Below are positions 7,106-16,085 of a stretch of DNA of 21,220 nucleotides, one piece after another (position 1 is the stretch's first letter; the number at the start of each line of letters is the position of its first letter). Location: contig DATKOP010000010.1 in the NCBI GenBank assembly GCA_035524595.1, forward strand, positions 1 through 21,220, in the 5' to 3' direction. Below the pieces are notes generated by a model that was given only the letters and a program-made list of their open reading frames with translations, had not been told where the DNA came from and did not search any database. A program made the position numbers and the translations under genes. The stretch is from CAIKZZ01 sp035524595 (lineage in GTDB: Bacteria > Pseudomonadota > Gammaproteobacteria > Steroidobacterales > Steroidobacteraceae).

Positions 7106-7428
7106 TGTTGTATAAACCCCGTCAGACACGCGCGGCGCAAGACCATTCGGCGAACTTGCGCGTTGAACCTAAAGTGCTTTCTGAGCTGCCGGCACCCGAC
7201 TTTTCAGCGGCCGGACAAGCATCTAGGGCGACTATAGTGCGATTACGTGAAAATGCAACGGGTTTTCCGGGAATACTTGTGCAAACTGCTTGACAGTTCC
7301 GGATCCGGCGAAATCTCGTGTAGACGATGTATTTGCAGACGTAAGTTTCTGAATTGACGACATCCTAGAAACAACTTGAAGTCGGCCCGTGACACCCGTC
7401 ACGAACCGAGGAGACGATCGGAGCCGCC
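7106..7428. other. Divergent intergenic region, less GC-rich
   Basis: About 320 bases between the divergent helical protein and the GreA/GreB-like gene. The stretch 7230-7380 is clearly richer in A and T than the rest of the window, as expected for promoters. TTGACA occurs at 7290-7295 and TTGACG at 7354-7359 on the plus strand, but neither has a convincing -10 at 16-18 bases. No coding potential was seen. Confidence 0.6.
7231..7258 (-). promoter_or_regulatory. Candidate sigma70-type promoter for the helical protein gene
   Basis: On the minus strand TTGCAT (7258-7253) and TATAGT (7236-7231) are separated by 16 bases. The -10 matches 5 of 6 consensus bases, the -35 only 3 of 6. It would give a leader of about 120 bases before ATG 7105. 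Confidence 0.35.
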
Positions 7429-7896
7429 ATGAGCCGCGCGTTTGTGAAGGAATCGGAGGATGCCGGCAGCGAGCTGGACCTGCCCGAGCGCAGCGTCAGC
7501 CCGCATCGCAACCTCGTCACGGCGGACGGCCTCGAAGGGATCGAGGCCGAGGTCCGCCGGCTCGAGGAAGAGCTCGCCGCGGCGCGCGGCGCGGACGACA
7601 AGCCGGTGGTCGCGCGCTGCCAGCGGGACCTGCGCTACTGGACCCAGCGGCGCGCCACCGCCGAGGTGGTGCCGCCGCCGACCCGGCACGACAAGGTGCG
7701 CTTCGGCTCCACGGTCACCATCCGCCTCGACGACGGCGGCGAGCGCACGCTGCGCATCGTCGGCGAGGACCAGGCGGACCCGGCGGCGGGCCTGGTCGCG
7801 TACATGGCGCCGGTCGCGGCGCAGATGATCGGCGCGGCCGTCGGCGAGCGGGTCGAGATCGGCGGCGCCGAGGGCGCGATCGTCGCGATCCGCTGA
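7429..7896 (+). CDS. GreA/GreB-family RNA polymerase secondary-channel factor
   Basis: A 155-residue protein with the two-part Gre architecture. The N-terminal segment MSRAFVKESED...SPHRNLVT leads into a short predicted coiled coil (about 32-80), and a C-terminal FKBP-like domain (86-155) carries KVRFGSTVTIRLDDGGERTLRIVGEDQ and the family motif APVAAQMIGAAVGERVEI. True GreA/GreB have a longer coiled coil with acidic residues of the DxSENAEY type at the tip, which stimulate transcript cleavage. Here the tip region reads ARGADDKP, with Asp56-Asp57 only. It may therefore bind RNA polymerase but act differently, like other Gre-fold regulators. The start at 7429 has CGGAG 5 bases upstream. It precedes the signalling operon by 208 bases. 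Confidence 0.88.
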   Translation: MSRAFVKESEDAGSELDLPERSVSPHRNLVTADGLEGIEAEVRRLEEELAAARGADDKPVVARCQRDLRYWTQRRATAEVVPPPTRHDKVRFGSTVTIRLDDGGERTLRIVGEDQADPAAGLVAYMAPVAAQMIGAAVGERVEIGGAEGAIVAIR

Positions 7897-7898
7897 GC

Positions 7899-7913
7899 GG
7901 CGCGGGCCGCGCC
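7899..7913 (+). terminator. Weak terminator-like GC hairpin after the Gre-like gene
   Basis: GGCGC-GGGCC-GCGCC folds directly after the stop at 7896. There is no T-run, so a Rho-independent function is doubtful. Confidence 0.25.
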
Positions 7914-7955
7914 CCGGGCGGCTGCGGCAGCGCCAGTCGGCGGAGTGCGACATAT

Positions 7956-8079
7956 GTCTCGGAATCGAGACCGGTGTCGCAGGCCCGGTGCAAAATGTGA
8001 AATCGCCCGCAACGGCCCCGGTGGGCCGGCAGCACCATCCAGCGTGACCGTGACCGCGCCGCGCCGAGAGGCGCGGCGC
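7956..8079 (+). promoter_or_regulatory. Leader region with three perfect hairpins before the signalling operon
   Basis: Three non-overlapping stem-loops lie in the 208 bases before the ATG at 8105. Hairpin 1 (7956-7971) is GTCTCG-GAAT-CGAGAC. Hairpin 2 (8013-8028) is CGGCCC-CGGT-GGGCCG. Hairpin 3 has 10 bp, GCGCCGCGCC (8056-8065) against GGCGCGGCGC (8070-8079), closed by a GAGA loop of the stable GNRA type. A tandem GTGACC repeat (8044-8055) touches hairpin 3, and the ribosome site AGGAG (8096-8100) comes 16 bases after it. A structured 5' leader or attenuator is plausible; no known riboswitch was recognised. The promoter is not clear. Confidence 0.4.
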
Positions 8080-8104
8080 CTGGCCGTCCTCACGCAGGAG
8101 CTTT

Positions 8105-9933
8105 ATGGTGCGCCCGTCGCCACAGCCGACCGTTCGACCCGAGTCGAACGCCCCGGGCCAGCGCTCGACGGCGCCGCGCGTGCCGGTGCTGGTGGTCACG
8201 GCCGACGACGGGCTGTGGACGCCGCTGACGTCCGCCGCGCAGGGTCGCGACTCGCACCAGTTCGACACGGTCGACGAGCTGGTGGCGGCCTGGAGCGCGA
8301 CGCGCGCGGCGGTGGTGCTGCTGGACGCCCGCGCCGGCCTCAGCCTCGAATCCGCGGTCCAGGCGCTGCTGACCCACAGCACCGCGCTCGTGCCCGTGGC
8401 GGTCGTCGACGAGGGCTCGCGCGTCGCGGCGGCCTCGCTCGAGCGCAAGCGCTCGCTGTTCGACCACATCCTCATGCCGCCCGATGCCGGCACCGCCCGC
8501 ACCGTGCTCGACCGCGCCGCCGAGGAGGCCGCCGCGCGGCGCTCGCTCGCCGCGGGCGACCCGGGCACCGCCCCGGTCGCCGCCGCACCCGCCGGCCGCG
8601 GCCGCCCGCGCGGCCTCTGGGTCGGCCTCGGCGTCGCCGGCCTCGCGCTCGCCGCCGGCGCCGGCTGGTGGCTGACCCGGACGGGCGAGCCCGCGCCCGC
8701 GGCGACGACCGCGGCCGCGCCGGGCCAGCCCGCGGCCGCGACGCCCGCGAGCGCGCCGGACGCCGCCGCCAAGGCGCCGAGCGCGCCGGCCGAGGAGATC
8801 GAGGCGCAGCTCGAGCGCGCGCGCAACGCGATGCGCGACAAGCGCTACATCGACCCGCCGAACGACAACGCGCTCGCGCACTACAAGACCGTGCTCGACC
8901 TCGACCCGCAGAACGGCGAGGCCCGCCAGGGCCTCGACCGGATCGCGGAACTGCTGATCGCCCGCGCCGGCAGCGCGATGACGGCGCGCGACTACGCCTC
9001 GGCGCTGCGTGCGCTCGAGGCGGCGCGCAGCCTCAAGCCCGATCACCCGCGCCTCGCGGCGCTCGATGCGCAGGTCAACCAGCGGCTCAAGGAGCTGTCG
9101 GCCACCCAGGTGCAGGCGGCGCTGCAGGCGAACGCCTTCGCGCGCGCGACGGCGCTGCTCAACCAGGCGGAGAAGACCGGCGCCATGCCGGCCGACCAGA
9201 TCGCGCAGCTGCGCGCCGAGGCCGCGCGCCGCGAGAGCGGCGCGCAGATCGCCGAGTTCGCGCGCCTCGCGCAGGTGCGCATCAGCCAGGGGCGGCTGCT
9301 CGACCCCGCCAACGACAGCGCCAAGTACTACCTCAAGCAGCTGCAGGAGCACGGCGGGCCGGCCGGGGCCGAGGCGCTGACGCACCTCGGCGACGCCTAC
9401 CTGAAGCGGCTCGCGAGCGACGCCCGTGCCGCGATCGGCCGCGCCGCCTGGGCCGACGCCGATGTGCTGATCGGCGAGCTGCGCGGCGAGAGCGGCGGTG
9501 CCCCGCTCGCGCAGCAGCTGCAGAAGGACGCCGACCGCGCGCGCGAGCAGCTGAAGACGCGCGCCGCGGAGGCCGCCGACGCCAAGGCCAGCGCCGACGC
9601 GGCGCGCGAGGCGACTGCCGCCGCGGCGGCCGCCGCCGCGGCCGCCGCCGGGCCGGCCGCGGTCACGCCGCCCAAGCTCGTCAAGGCGCTGACGCTCGAC
9701 TACCCGGCGCGGGCCGCGGCCGCGGGCGTCGAGGGCTGGGTGGAGGTGCAGTTCGACGTCGCGGTGTCCGGCCAGGCGGCGAACGTGCGCATCCTGGCCG
9801 CGCAGCCGGCCGGCGTGTTCGACGGCGCGGCGCTCGCCGCCATCAAGCGCGCGCGCTTCGCGCCGGCCAAGGCCGCCGACGGCACGCCGGTCGCGCAGGC
9901 CTCGACGCTGAAAGTGCGCTTCGCGCTCAGCAA

Positions 9934-9937
<4 letters not shown>
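8105..9937 (+). CDS. Membrane protein: receiver-like domain, TM segment, repeats, C-terminal TonB domain
   Basis: A 610-residue fusion. Residues 26-140 resemble a receiver domain: VLVVTADDG (28-36) has the acidic pair and VVLLDARAG (70-78) has Asp74 at the phospho-acceptor position. The strand-5 Lys is missing (HILMPPDAG, 121-129). A single membrane segment (about 170-190) places this domain in the cytoplasm. The Ala/Pro-rich stretch 195-230 would span the periplasm. Residues 231-420 are helical and contain an imperfect repeat (RYIDPPNDNALAHYKTVL and RLLDPANDSAKYYLKQL). An alanine run follows (503-515). Residues 523-608 are a TonB C-terminal domain (LDYPARAAAAGVEGWVEVQFDV...VFDGAALAAIKRARFAPA). 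No ExbB or ExbD is adjacent. First gene of the operon; AGGAG is 4 bases before ATG, and its stop overlaps the next start as ATGA. Confidence 0.87.
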
Positions 9938-11255
<1,318 letters not shown>

Positions 11256-11256
<1 letters not shown>

Positions 11257-13481
11257 TGAAAGCTTCCTTCAAATGGTCGCGGGCGCAGCGCAGCCCGGCG
11301 CTGTTCGGCGCCGCGCTGCTGGTGTTCGCGTTCGCGGTGCTGTGGCCGGGCTTCAGGCTCGCCGGCCGCCTCGACGACACGACCGCGGCGCTGCGGCTCG
11401 TCTCCGAGCAGCGGCGCCAGGCCGAGGTGGTGGCCGGCGCGCTGGTGTCGGTGCGCGACCGCCTCGAGAGCTTCGGCTACGTCGACGAGCCGCTCGGCGA
11501 GGTGCGCAACGGCGTCGCCGAGCTGGACGGGCTGCTGCGCACGCTGACCGCCGACACGAGCGGCGCCGGCGCCTTCGCCACCAGCCCCGGGCGGGCGGTG
11601 CAGGGCTCCGAGGCGCTGCGCGGCGACGTCGACGCGCTCGAGAAGGGCTGGGCCGAGTACCGCAAGGCGCTGGTGCCCATCGCCGCCTTCCAGGGCGTGC
11701 CCTACGCCGACAGCGAGGCCGCCGGCGTGCAGCTCAACGAGGCCGGCCGCGTGCTCGCGCAGGAGGCCCGCAAGGCGATCGTCTCGGCGCGCAAGCAGGG
11801 GCCGCTGCTGTCGGCCGCGCTCGCCAAGGTGTCGACCGGCCTCGAGGCCGAGTCGACCCGGCTGTCGAGCTACCTGCGGCTGCTGATGCTGGCGGCGCTG
11901 GTCGGCGCCATCGCGCTCGGCGTGGGGCTCGTCTACTTCCTGGTCGTGCGCCGCCGCCAGGCGGTGCTGCTCGCCGACGCGCAGCGCCAGACGCACGACA
12001 TCCTCGACACCGTCAAGGAGGGCCTGTTCCTGCTCGACGAGCGCGGCCGCATCGGCGCGACACACTCGGGCTCGATGCAGCGGCTGTTCAAGCGCGAGGA
12101 CCTGGCCGGCATCAGCTTCGAGGACCTGCTCAAGCCGATCGTGCCGGCCAAGACGCTGCAGACCGCGATCCGCTTCGTCGAGGTGCTGTGGTCGGAGCGC
12201 ACCAAGGAGAACCTGGTCAAGTCGATCAACCCGCTGCAGGAGGTCGAGGTCAGCTTCGACACCGGCGGCGGCCAGGAGACCCGCTGGCTCGAGTTCGACT
12301 TCCACCGCGTCAAGAGCGACGGCAAGCTCGTCAACCTGCTGGTGTCGGTCAACGACGTCACCCAGCGCGTGCGCCTGGCGCGCGAGCTGGCCGAGTCGCG
12401 CGAGAAGGCGCAGTCGCAGGTCGACACGCTGCTCGGCGTGCTGCACGTCAACCCGCAGCAGCTGCGCTCGTTCCTGAGCGACTCCGACGCGGCGATGAAG
12501 ATGGTCAACGCCATGCTGCGCGAGCCGGCGCGCGAGGAGAGCGCGTTCCGCCGCAAGCTGGACAGCATCTTCCGCCAGATCCACTCGATCAAGGGCGAGG
12601 CCGCGGCGCTCGGCCTCGGCACCGTCGAGAGCCGCGCGCACGAGTTCGAGGACGCGCTCAAGGAGGCGCGCGAGAAGCCGACGCTGTCCGGCGGCGACTT
12701 CCTGCCGCTGGTGGTCAAGCTGGACGACCTGTTCACGCACCTCGCCTCGATCGGCGACCTCGTCTCGCGACTCGCGCAGCTCAACTACGGCGCGGCCAGC
12801 GTCGACGAGGACGGCGACGGCGCGACGGCCGCGGCCGCGCGCGCCGCCACGGTCGCCGCGGTCACGCCGGCACCGAGCGCGATCCGCGGCGCCGACGACC
12901 CGATCAGCCAGACGCTGAGCCAGCTGATCGAGCACGTCGGCCGCGACCGCGGCAAGCTCGCGCGGCTGGTCGCGGAGGGGCTCGGCGAGGTGCCGGCCGC
13001 CTACAAGCGGGCGGTCAAGGACATCGCGGTGCAGGCGGTGCGCAATGCGCTGGTGCACGGCATCGAGGCGCCGGACTTCCGCGAGCGCTCCGGCAAGGCG
13101 GCGGTCGGCTCGATCAAGGTGGGCTTCCGCGGCGAGGGCCCGAACGGCTACCGGCTGGTCATCGAGGACGACGGTGCCGGCATCAGCCTGCGCAAGATCC
13201 GCGAGGCGGCGGTCCGCCGCGGCATCCTGACCAGCGAGGACGCGGCGCGGCTCGAGTCGAAGCAGCTGCTGTCGCTGCTGTTCCGCTCCGGCTTCTCGAC
13301 CCAGGAGGTCGCGGACGAGGACGCCGGACGCGGCGTCGGCATGAACGTCATCGCCGAGCTCGTCAAGGAGCTGAGCGGGCGCGTCGGCGTGTCCACCGGC
13401 GAGGGCCGCTACACGCGCTTCACGATCGTGCTGCCGGCGATCGAAGCGGCCGCGGCCATGCCGGCCGAAGACGTTGCCTGA
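11256..13481 (+). CDS. Membrane-anchored CheA-like histidine kinase with PAS and HPt domains
   Basis: A 741-residue hybrid of a sensor and a CheA-type kinase. Membrane helices at about 14-35 and 207-231 enclose a helical periplasmic sensor. Residues about 246-372 look like a PAS domain ending in VNDVTQR, followed by a short coiled coil. Residues about 400-510 are an HPt (CheA P1-like) domain with phospho-acceptor His443 in QIHSIKGEAAALG. After a low-complexity linker, residues 550-735 are a CheA-type ATPase: N-box VRNALVHGIE (Asn597), DDGAGIS (638-644), LLFRSGFST (674-682) and GRGVGMNVI (691-699). It stops after the ATPase, so the CheW-like P5 docking domain and the P2 CheY-binding domain of CheA are absent. 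ATG shares base 11256 with the previous stop (TGATG), again implying coupling. Confidence 0.92.
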
Positions 13482-13506
13482 CCGGCCCGCGAGAGACCAG
13501 CGATAC

Positions 13507-13887
13507 ATGAATGCAGTGCGGCCATTGAAGCTGATGATCGTGGACGACTCCAACATCATCCGGCGGCGCATCGAGCGCTCGCAGCAGATCGAGCGCCTGC
13601 ACGTCGTCGGCTCGGCGGCCAACGGCCGCGAGGCGATCGACCTGTTCGAGCGCACCGACCCGGACGTCGTGACGATGGACCTGACGATGCCGGAGATGGA
13701 CGGCATCGAGTGCGTGGAGCACCTCGTGGCGAAGAAACCCGAGGTGCTGATCCTGGTCGTCTCGGCGCTGGCCGACAAGGCGACCGCCGTGGAGGCCATC
13801 CGCAAGGGCGCGAACGGATTCCTGTGCAAGCCCTTTACCGACCGCCAGCTCAATGATGCGCTAGCGGAGCTGTTGCAGGACGCGTGA
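13507..13887 (+). CDS. CheY-like single-domain response regulator
   Basis: A 126-residue receiver with no output domain. All key residues are present: Asp13-Asp14 (LMIVDDSN), phospho-acceptor Asp58 (VTMDLTMPEMDG), Ser86 (VVSALAD) and Lys108 (FLCKPF). This contrasts with the degenerate receivers encoded two and three genes upstream. It is the natural phosphate acceptor for His443 of the CheA-like kinase 25 bases upstream, and the natural substrate of the CheX-like phosphatase directly downstream. I start at ATG 13507, which begins the receiver properly; an in-frame TTG at 13474 would overlap the kinase gene. The ribosome site is weak (GAGAGA). The output partner is not in view; binding to the Ser/Thr kinase is one possibility. 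Confidence 0.93.
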   Translation: MNAVRPLKLMIVDDSNIIRRRIERSQQIERLHVVGSAANGREAIDLFERTDPDVVTMDLTMPEMDGIECVEHLVAKKPEVLILVVSALADKATAVEAIRKGANGFLCKPFTDRQLNDALAELLQDA

Positions 13888-13888
13888 C

Positions 13889-14338
13889 GTGCTGACCGAA
13901 GCCGAGATCAAGACGTTCATCGACGGCGCGATCCACTACTTCGCGGTGTCGGCGCGTCAGCCGGTCGCGGTGGGCTCGCCGTACCTGATCACCGACGGGC
14001 CGCCGGCCGTGCACGAGTACACCGGCGTCATCGCCATCTCGGGCCGCCGCAAGGGCGCGGTGTGCTTCACCGCGCCGCGCTCGATGCTGATGGTGCTGCT
14101 GATGCGGATGAACGAGACCGACACCAGCGAGTCGAACATGAAGGACCTCATCGGCGAGGTCGCGAACACGATCTCCGGCAACGCGCGCCGCGACTTCGGC
14201 AAGGAGTTCGTGATCTCGGTGCCGACGGTGGTCGAGACCGACGGCGGCAAGTTCCGCCCGCCGGTGACCGCCCGGCCGTTCATCATCCCGCTCAACTGGC
14301 GCAGTCACTCCGCCAAGCTGATCGTCTGCCTCGAATAG
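13889..14338 (+). CDS. CheX-like CheY-P phosphatase
   Basis: A 149-residue protein of the CheC/CheX/FliY phosphatase family, which removes phosphate from CheY-P. The family motif D/S-x3-E-x2-N is seen once, as DLIGEVANTISGNA with Asp86, Glu90 and Asn93. One motif per chain is typical of CheX, while CheC has two. Length (about 150) and the end-to-end layout (LTEAEIKTFIDGAIHYF at the start, CFTAPRSMLMVLL in the middle, RSHSAKLIVCLE at the end) also agree with CheX. The GTG start at 13889 follows the receiver stop by one base. It closes the operon and would set the lifetime of phosphorylated CheY-like protein. No chemotaxis genes are nearby, so the use is probably not motility control; that is inference. 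Confidence 0.88.
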   Translation: MLTEAEIKTFIDGAIHYFAVSARQPVAVGSPYLITDGPPAVHEYTGVIAISGRRKGAVCFTAPRSMLMVLLMRMNETDTSESNMKDLIGEVANTISGNARRDFGKEFVISVPTVVETDGGKFRPPVTARPFIIPLNWRSHSAKLIVCLE

Positions 14339-14356
14339 CGGTGCCGCCGCGGCCGG

Positions 14357-14384
14357 GCGCCGCCGCGGCCGCCTGCGGCGGCGC
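14357..14384. terminator. Candidate bidirectional hairpin between convergent genes
   Basis: GCGCCGCCGC (14357-14366) pairs perfectly with GCGGCGGCGC (14375-14384) around an 8-base loop. It lies between the stop of the CheX-like gene (14338) and the stop of the small minus-strand gene (14390). There is no T-run on either side, so it may only slow polymerase or protect mRNA ends. Confidence 0.4.
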
Positions 14385-14389
14385 GCGTC

Positions 14390-14581
14390 CTAGCGCTGTG
14401 CGCTCTGCGCGAGCGGCGGTGCCGCCGCCGGTGCCGGCGCGGGCTGCCCGCCGGGGGGGCTGTGGGCGGCGAGCGCCCACAGCACGAGCGCCAGCAGCAC
14501 GACGTGGAAGCGGATCAGGATCAGGTACGCCTGCTTGAGCTCCTGGCGTCGCGGTGCCGGTTCGAGGGTCGCCAGATACAT
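14390..14581 (-). CDS. Small single-pass membrane protein of unknown function
   Basis: A 63-residue protein with one predicted membrane helix (about 20-40, ILIRFHVVLLALVLWALAAH) preceded by a charged cytoplasmic stretch (EPAPRRQELKQ) and followed by a Pro/Ala-rich tail. It lies downstream of the 81-residue gene on the same strand with 39 bases between them. The ribosome site is weak. Part of its coding sequence (14459-14483) is a perfect 10-bp hairpin. Not recognised; a real membrane helix in the right frame is the main support. Confidence 0.5.
   Translation of the reverse strand: MYLATLEPAPRRQELKQAYLILIRFHVVLLALVLWALAAHSPPGGQPAPAPAAAPPLAQSAQR
14459..14483. repeat. Perfect 10-bp inverted repeat with 5-base loop
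   Basis: GCTGTGGGCG (14459-14468) and CGCCCACAGC (14474-14483) are exact reverse complements around GCGAG. It lies inside the reading frame of the small membrane protein, at the end of its membrane helix. Confidence 0.5.
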
Positions 14582-14620
14582 GCGGGTCTCGGCTGACGGG
14601 AGCGCGGCCGCGGATGCGGC

Positions 14621-14866
14621 TCAGTCCAGCCAGTAGCTGAGGTGGGCGCCCGCGGCAGCCTCGGGGTCGGCCTCGTAGCCCTTGGAGAGGCCGGCGTAGC
14701 CCTCCGGCCAGGTGGCGGCGGCGTTGACGCTGAAGCCGGACACGGCGTGGATCCGTGCCATGAAGCGGCGTTGCCACTCCTCGGCCGACAGGCGCTCGAG
14801 CCGGGCGCCGGGCGTCGGCGGCGGCGGTGACGAGACCTCCACGGTCTGCAGCCTGAGTTCGTTCAT
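14621..14866 (-). CDS. Small soluble protein of unknown function
   Basis: An 81-residue protein I do not recognise. It starts MNELRLQTVEVSSPPPPTPG, an exposed Pro-rich lead, followed by a compact domain with LSAEEWQRRFMARIHAVSG (29-47) and a C-terminal part with TWPEGYAGLSKGYEADPEAAAGAHLSYWLD. The start at 14866 is well supported by GGAGGA at 14879-14874, 7 bases upstream. The frame stays open to a Met at 15052, but the added residues look unlike protein. Upstream lies a 386-base gap. No membrane segment or catalytic motif is seen. Confidence 0.65.
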   Translation of the reverse strand: MNELRLQTVEVSSPPPPTPGARLERLSAEEWQRRFMARIHAVSGFSVNAAATWPEGYAGLSKGYEADPEAAAGAHLSYWLD

Positions 14867-15252
14867 GGCGTGCTCCTCCATCCTCTGCGGCCGGGCGCGC
14901 GCCGGCGCGGACGGCGCGGTGCGCGGGAACGGCAGTATCGAATCGGTCGTCACGGGTGCTCCGCTCGTCACGCGCCGTGCGGCTTCGGGCCATGCGCCGG
15001 TTGCGCTCACTCGATTCATCGGCACCACCGCGCGTCGCTGAAGGCGCTTCATTTATAGAAAGTCCGCAATGTGATGGGGATAAGGAAAATCCCGGTGCTG
15101 GGGCGCGCAGCCGGATGAACCGGGGCCGGTCTGTGACGCAGGTCCGCGCCCCGGTAGGGAGACCCCGCAGCGCGGACGCGCCGCGCGCGACGCGGCGGCG
15201 GCGCGGCGCAGCGGCGGCTGTGGGGAACGGCCGGCGGCGCGACGGCCGCCGC
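14867..15252. other. Intergenic region upstream of the small minus-strand genes
   Basis: About 386 bases without a convincing gene. A less GC-rich patch (15047-15090) contains TATAAA on the minus strand (15057-15052), a possible -10 element without a clear -35. GTCCGCGC (15142-15149) and GCGCGGAC (15170-15177) form an 8-bp stem with a 20-base loop, 76 bases downstream of the TPR gene stop on the minus strand. CGGCCG occurs at 15228-15233 and 15243-15248 and could form a terminator-like stem for that gene. All are weak on their own. Confidence 0.45.
14874..14879 (-). promoter_or_regulatory. Shine-Dalgarno site fixing the 81-residue gene start
   Basis: GGAGGA on the minus strand, 7 bases before ATG 14866, is the strongest ribosome site of this segment and rules in the shorter start. 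Confidence 0.65.
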
Positions 15253-15993
15253 TCAGGGCGCGAGCTCGCGCCTCGCGATCTCGAGCCACTCCGCCTGGGC
15301 GCGACGCACGTGGCGCGGCGCGAGCTCGGCGCTCTTGACGACGTCCTCGAGTGCCGCGCGCGCTTCGGCGCCGCGGCCGCTCTTCTTGAGCAGCAGCGCG
15401 TGGCGGACGCGCGCCTCGGCGCCGGGGAAGTAGCCGGCCACGGCACGGTACTCGGACTCGGCCTTGGCGAGGTTGCCCTCGGCCTCGAGCGCGCGGGCGT
15501 AGAGGAGGTGGCCGTCGGCGGACTTGAAGTCCGGGTTGTTGGCGATCAGCGCTTCGAGGCTGGTGCGCGCGCCGCCGGCGTCGCCGGCCGCGAACTGCGC
15601 CTCGGCGAGCCCGAGCAGCAGCGTCGGGTCGTGCTCGTAGATGCCCTTGAGTCCGGCGCGGTAGGTCTCGATCGCCGTGGCGTACTCGCCGCGGCGCGCG
15701 AGCTCGGCGCCGAGCCGCGCCTTCGCGACCACGGTGTCGCTGACGGCGGCGGTCGCGGTCGCGCGGCGCAGGTCCCGGTCCGGGTCCACGGCGCGCTGCA
15801 CGCCGCGCATCGCGCTTCGCGTCGCGCGCGAGCGGAACAGGTCCGGCAGGACCTCGACCAGCAGGTAGGCGAGCATGCCGACGCCGGGCAGCAGCACGAG
15901 CACCCAGATCCAGATCGTGTTGCGCCCGGTCTTGATGACGTGCACGACGAGTCCGACCTCGATCAGGAGCGTCAGGATGGCAATCGACGACAT
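15253..15993 (-). CDS. Membrane-anchored TPR protein
   Basis: A 246-residue protein. The N-terminus has two membrane segments (about 3-20 and 26-48) joined by VIKTGRNTIWIW, which recalls the short membrane module found before cardiolipin synthase domains (PLDc_N-like), although no phospholipase domain follows. From about 85 to 240 there are helical pairs of the tetratricopeptide type: KARLGAELARRGEYATAIETYRAGL, PTLLLGLAEAQFAAGDAGGARTSLEAL, GHLLYARALEAEGNLAKAESEYRAV and ARVRHALLLKKSGRGAEARAALEDV. It probably holds partner proteins at the inner membrane. It is divergent from the acetyltransferase gene (92-base gap). The partner is unknown. Confidence 0.82.
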   Translation of the reverse strand: MSSIAILTLLIEVGLVVHVIKTGRNTIWIWVLVLLPGVGMLAYLLVEVLPDLFRSRATRSAMRGVQRAVDPDRDLRRATATAAVSDTVVAKARLGAELARRGEYATAIETYRAGLKGIYEHDPTLLLGLAEAQFAAGDAGGARTSLEALIANNPDFKSADGHLLYARALEAEGNLAKAESEYRAVAGYFPGAEARVRHALLLKKSGRGAEARAALEDVVKSAELAPRHVRRAQAEWLEIARRELAP

Positions 15994-16085
15994 GCGGACC
16001 CCGTCCGGTTCTGCGCCCAGGCGACGGTCGCGAAAATAGCCGAAAATCGTCCGGCGCGCGGCACAACCGCCGGGGGGAGGAGCGG

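Noticed and set aside
7290..7326. TTGACA at 7290-7295 as a promoter for the Gre-like gene
   Set aside because: No acceptable -10 at 15-19 bases; TAGACG at 7321 is 25 bases away.
9601..9660. GC-rich run of alanine codons in the TonB-type gene as a possible functional repeat
   Set aside because: It is a simple Ala-rich flexible linker of the kind seen before TonB domains; no other structure was seen.
7945..9933. Upstream extension of the receiver-Ser/Thr kinase frame
   Set aside because: It overlaps the TonB-type gene in another frame and reads as Arg-rich nonsense; ATG 9934 overlapping the stop is the natural start.
13474..13506. TTG start for the CheY-like protein
   Set aside because: It would add a charged tail before a receiver that starts correctly at ATG 13507.
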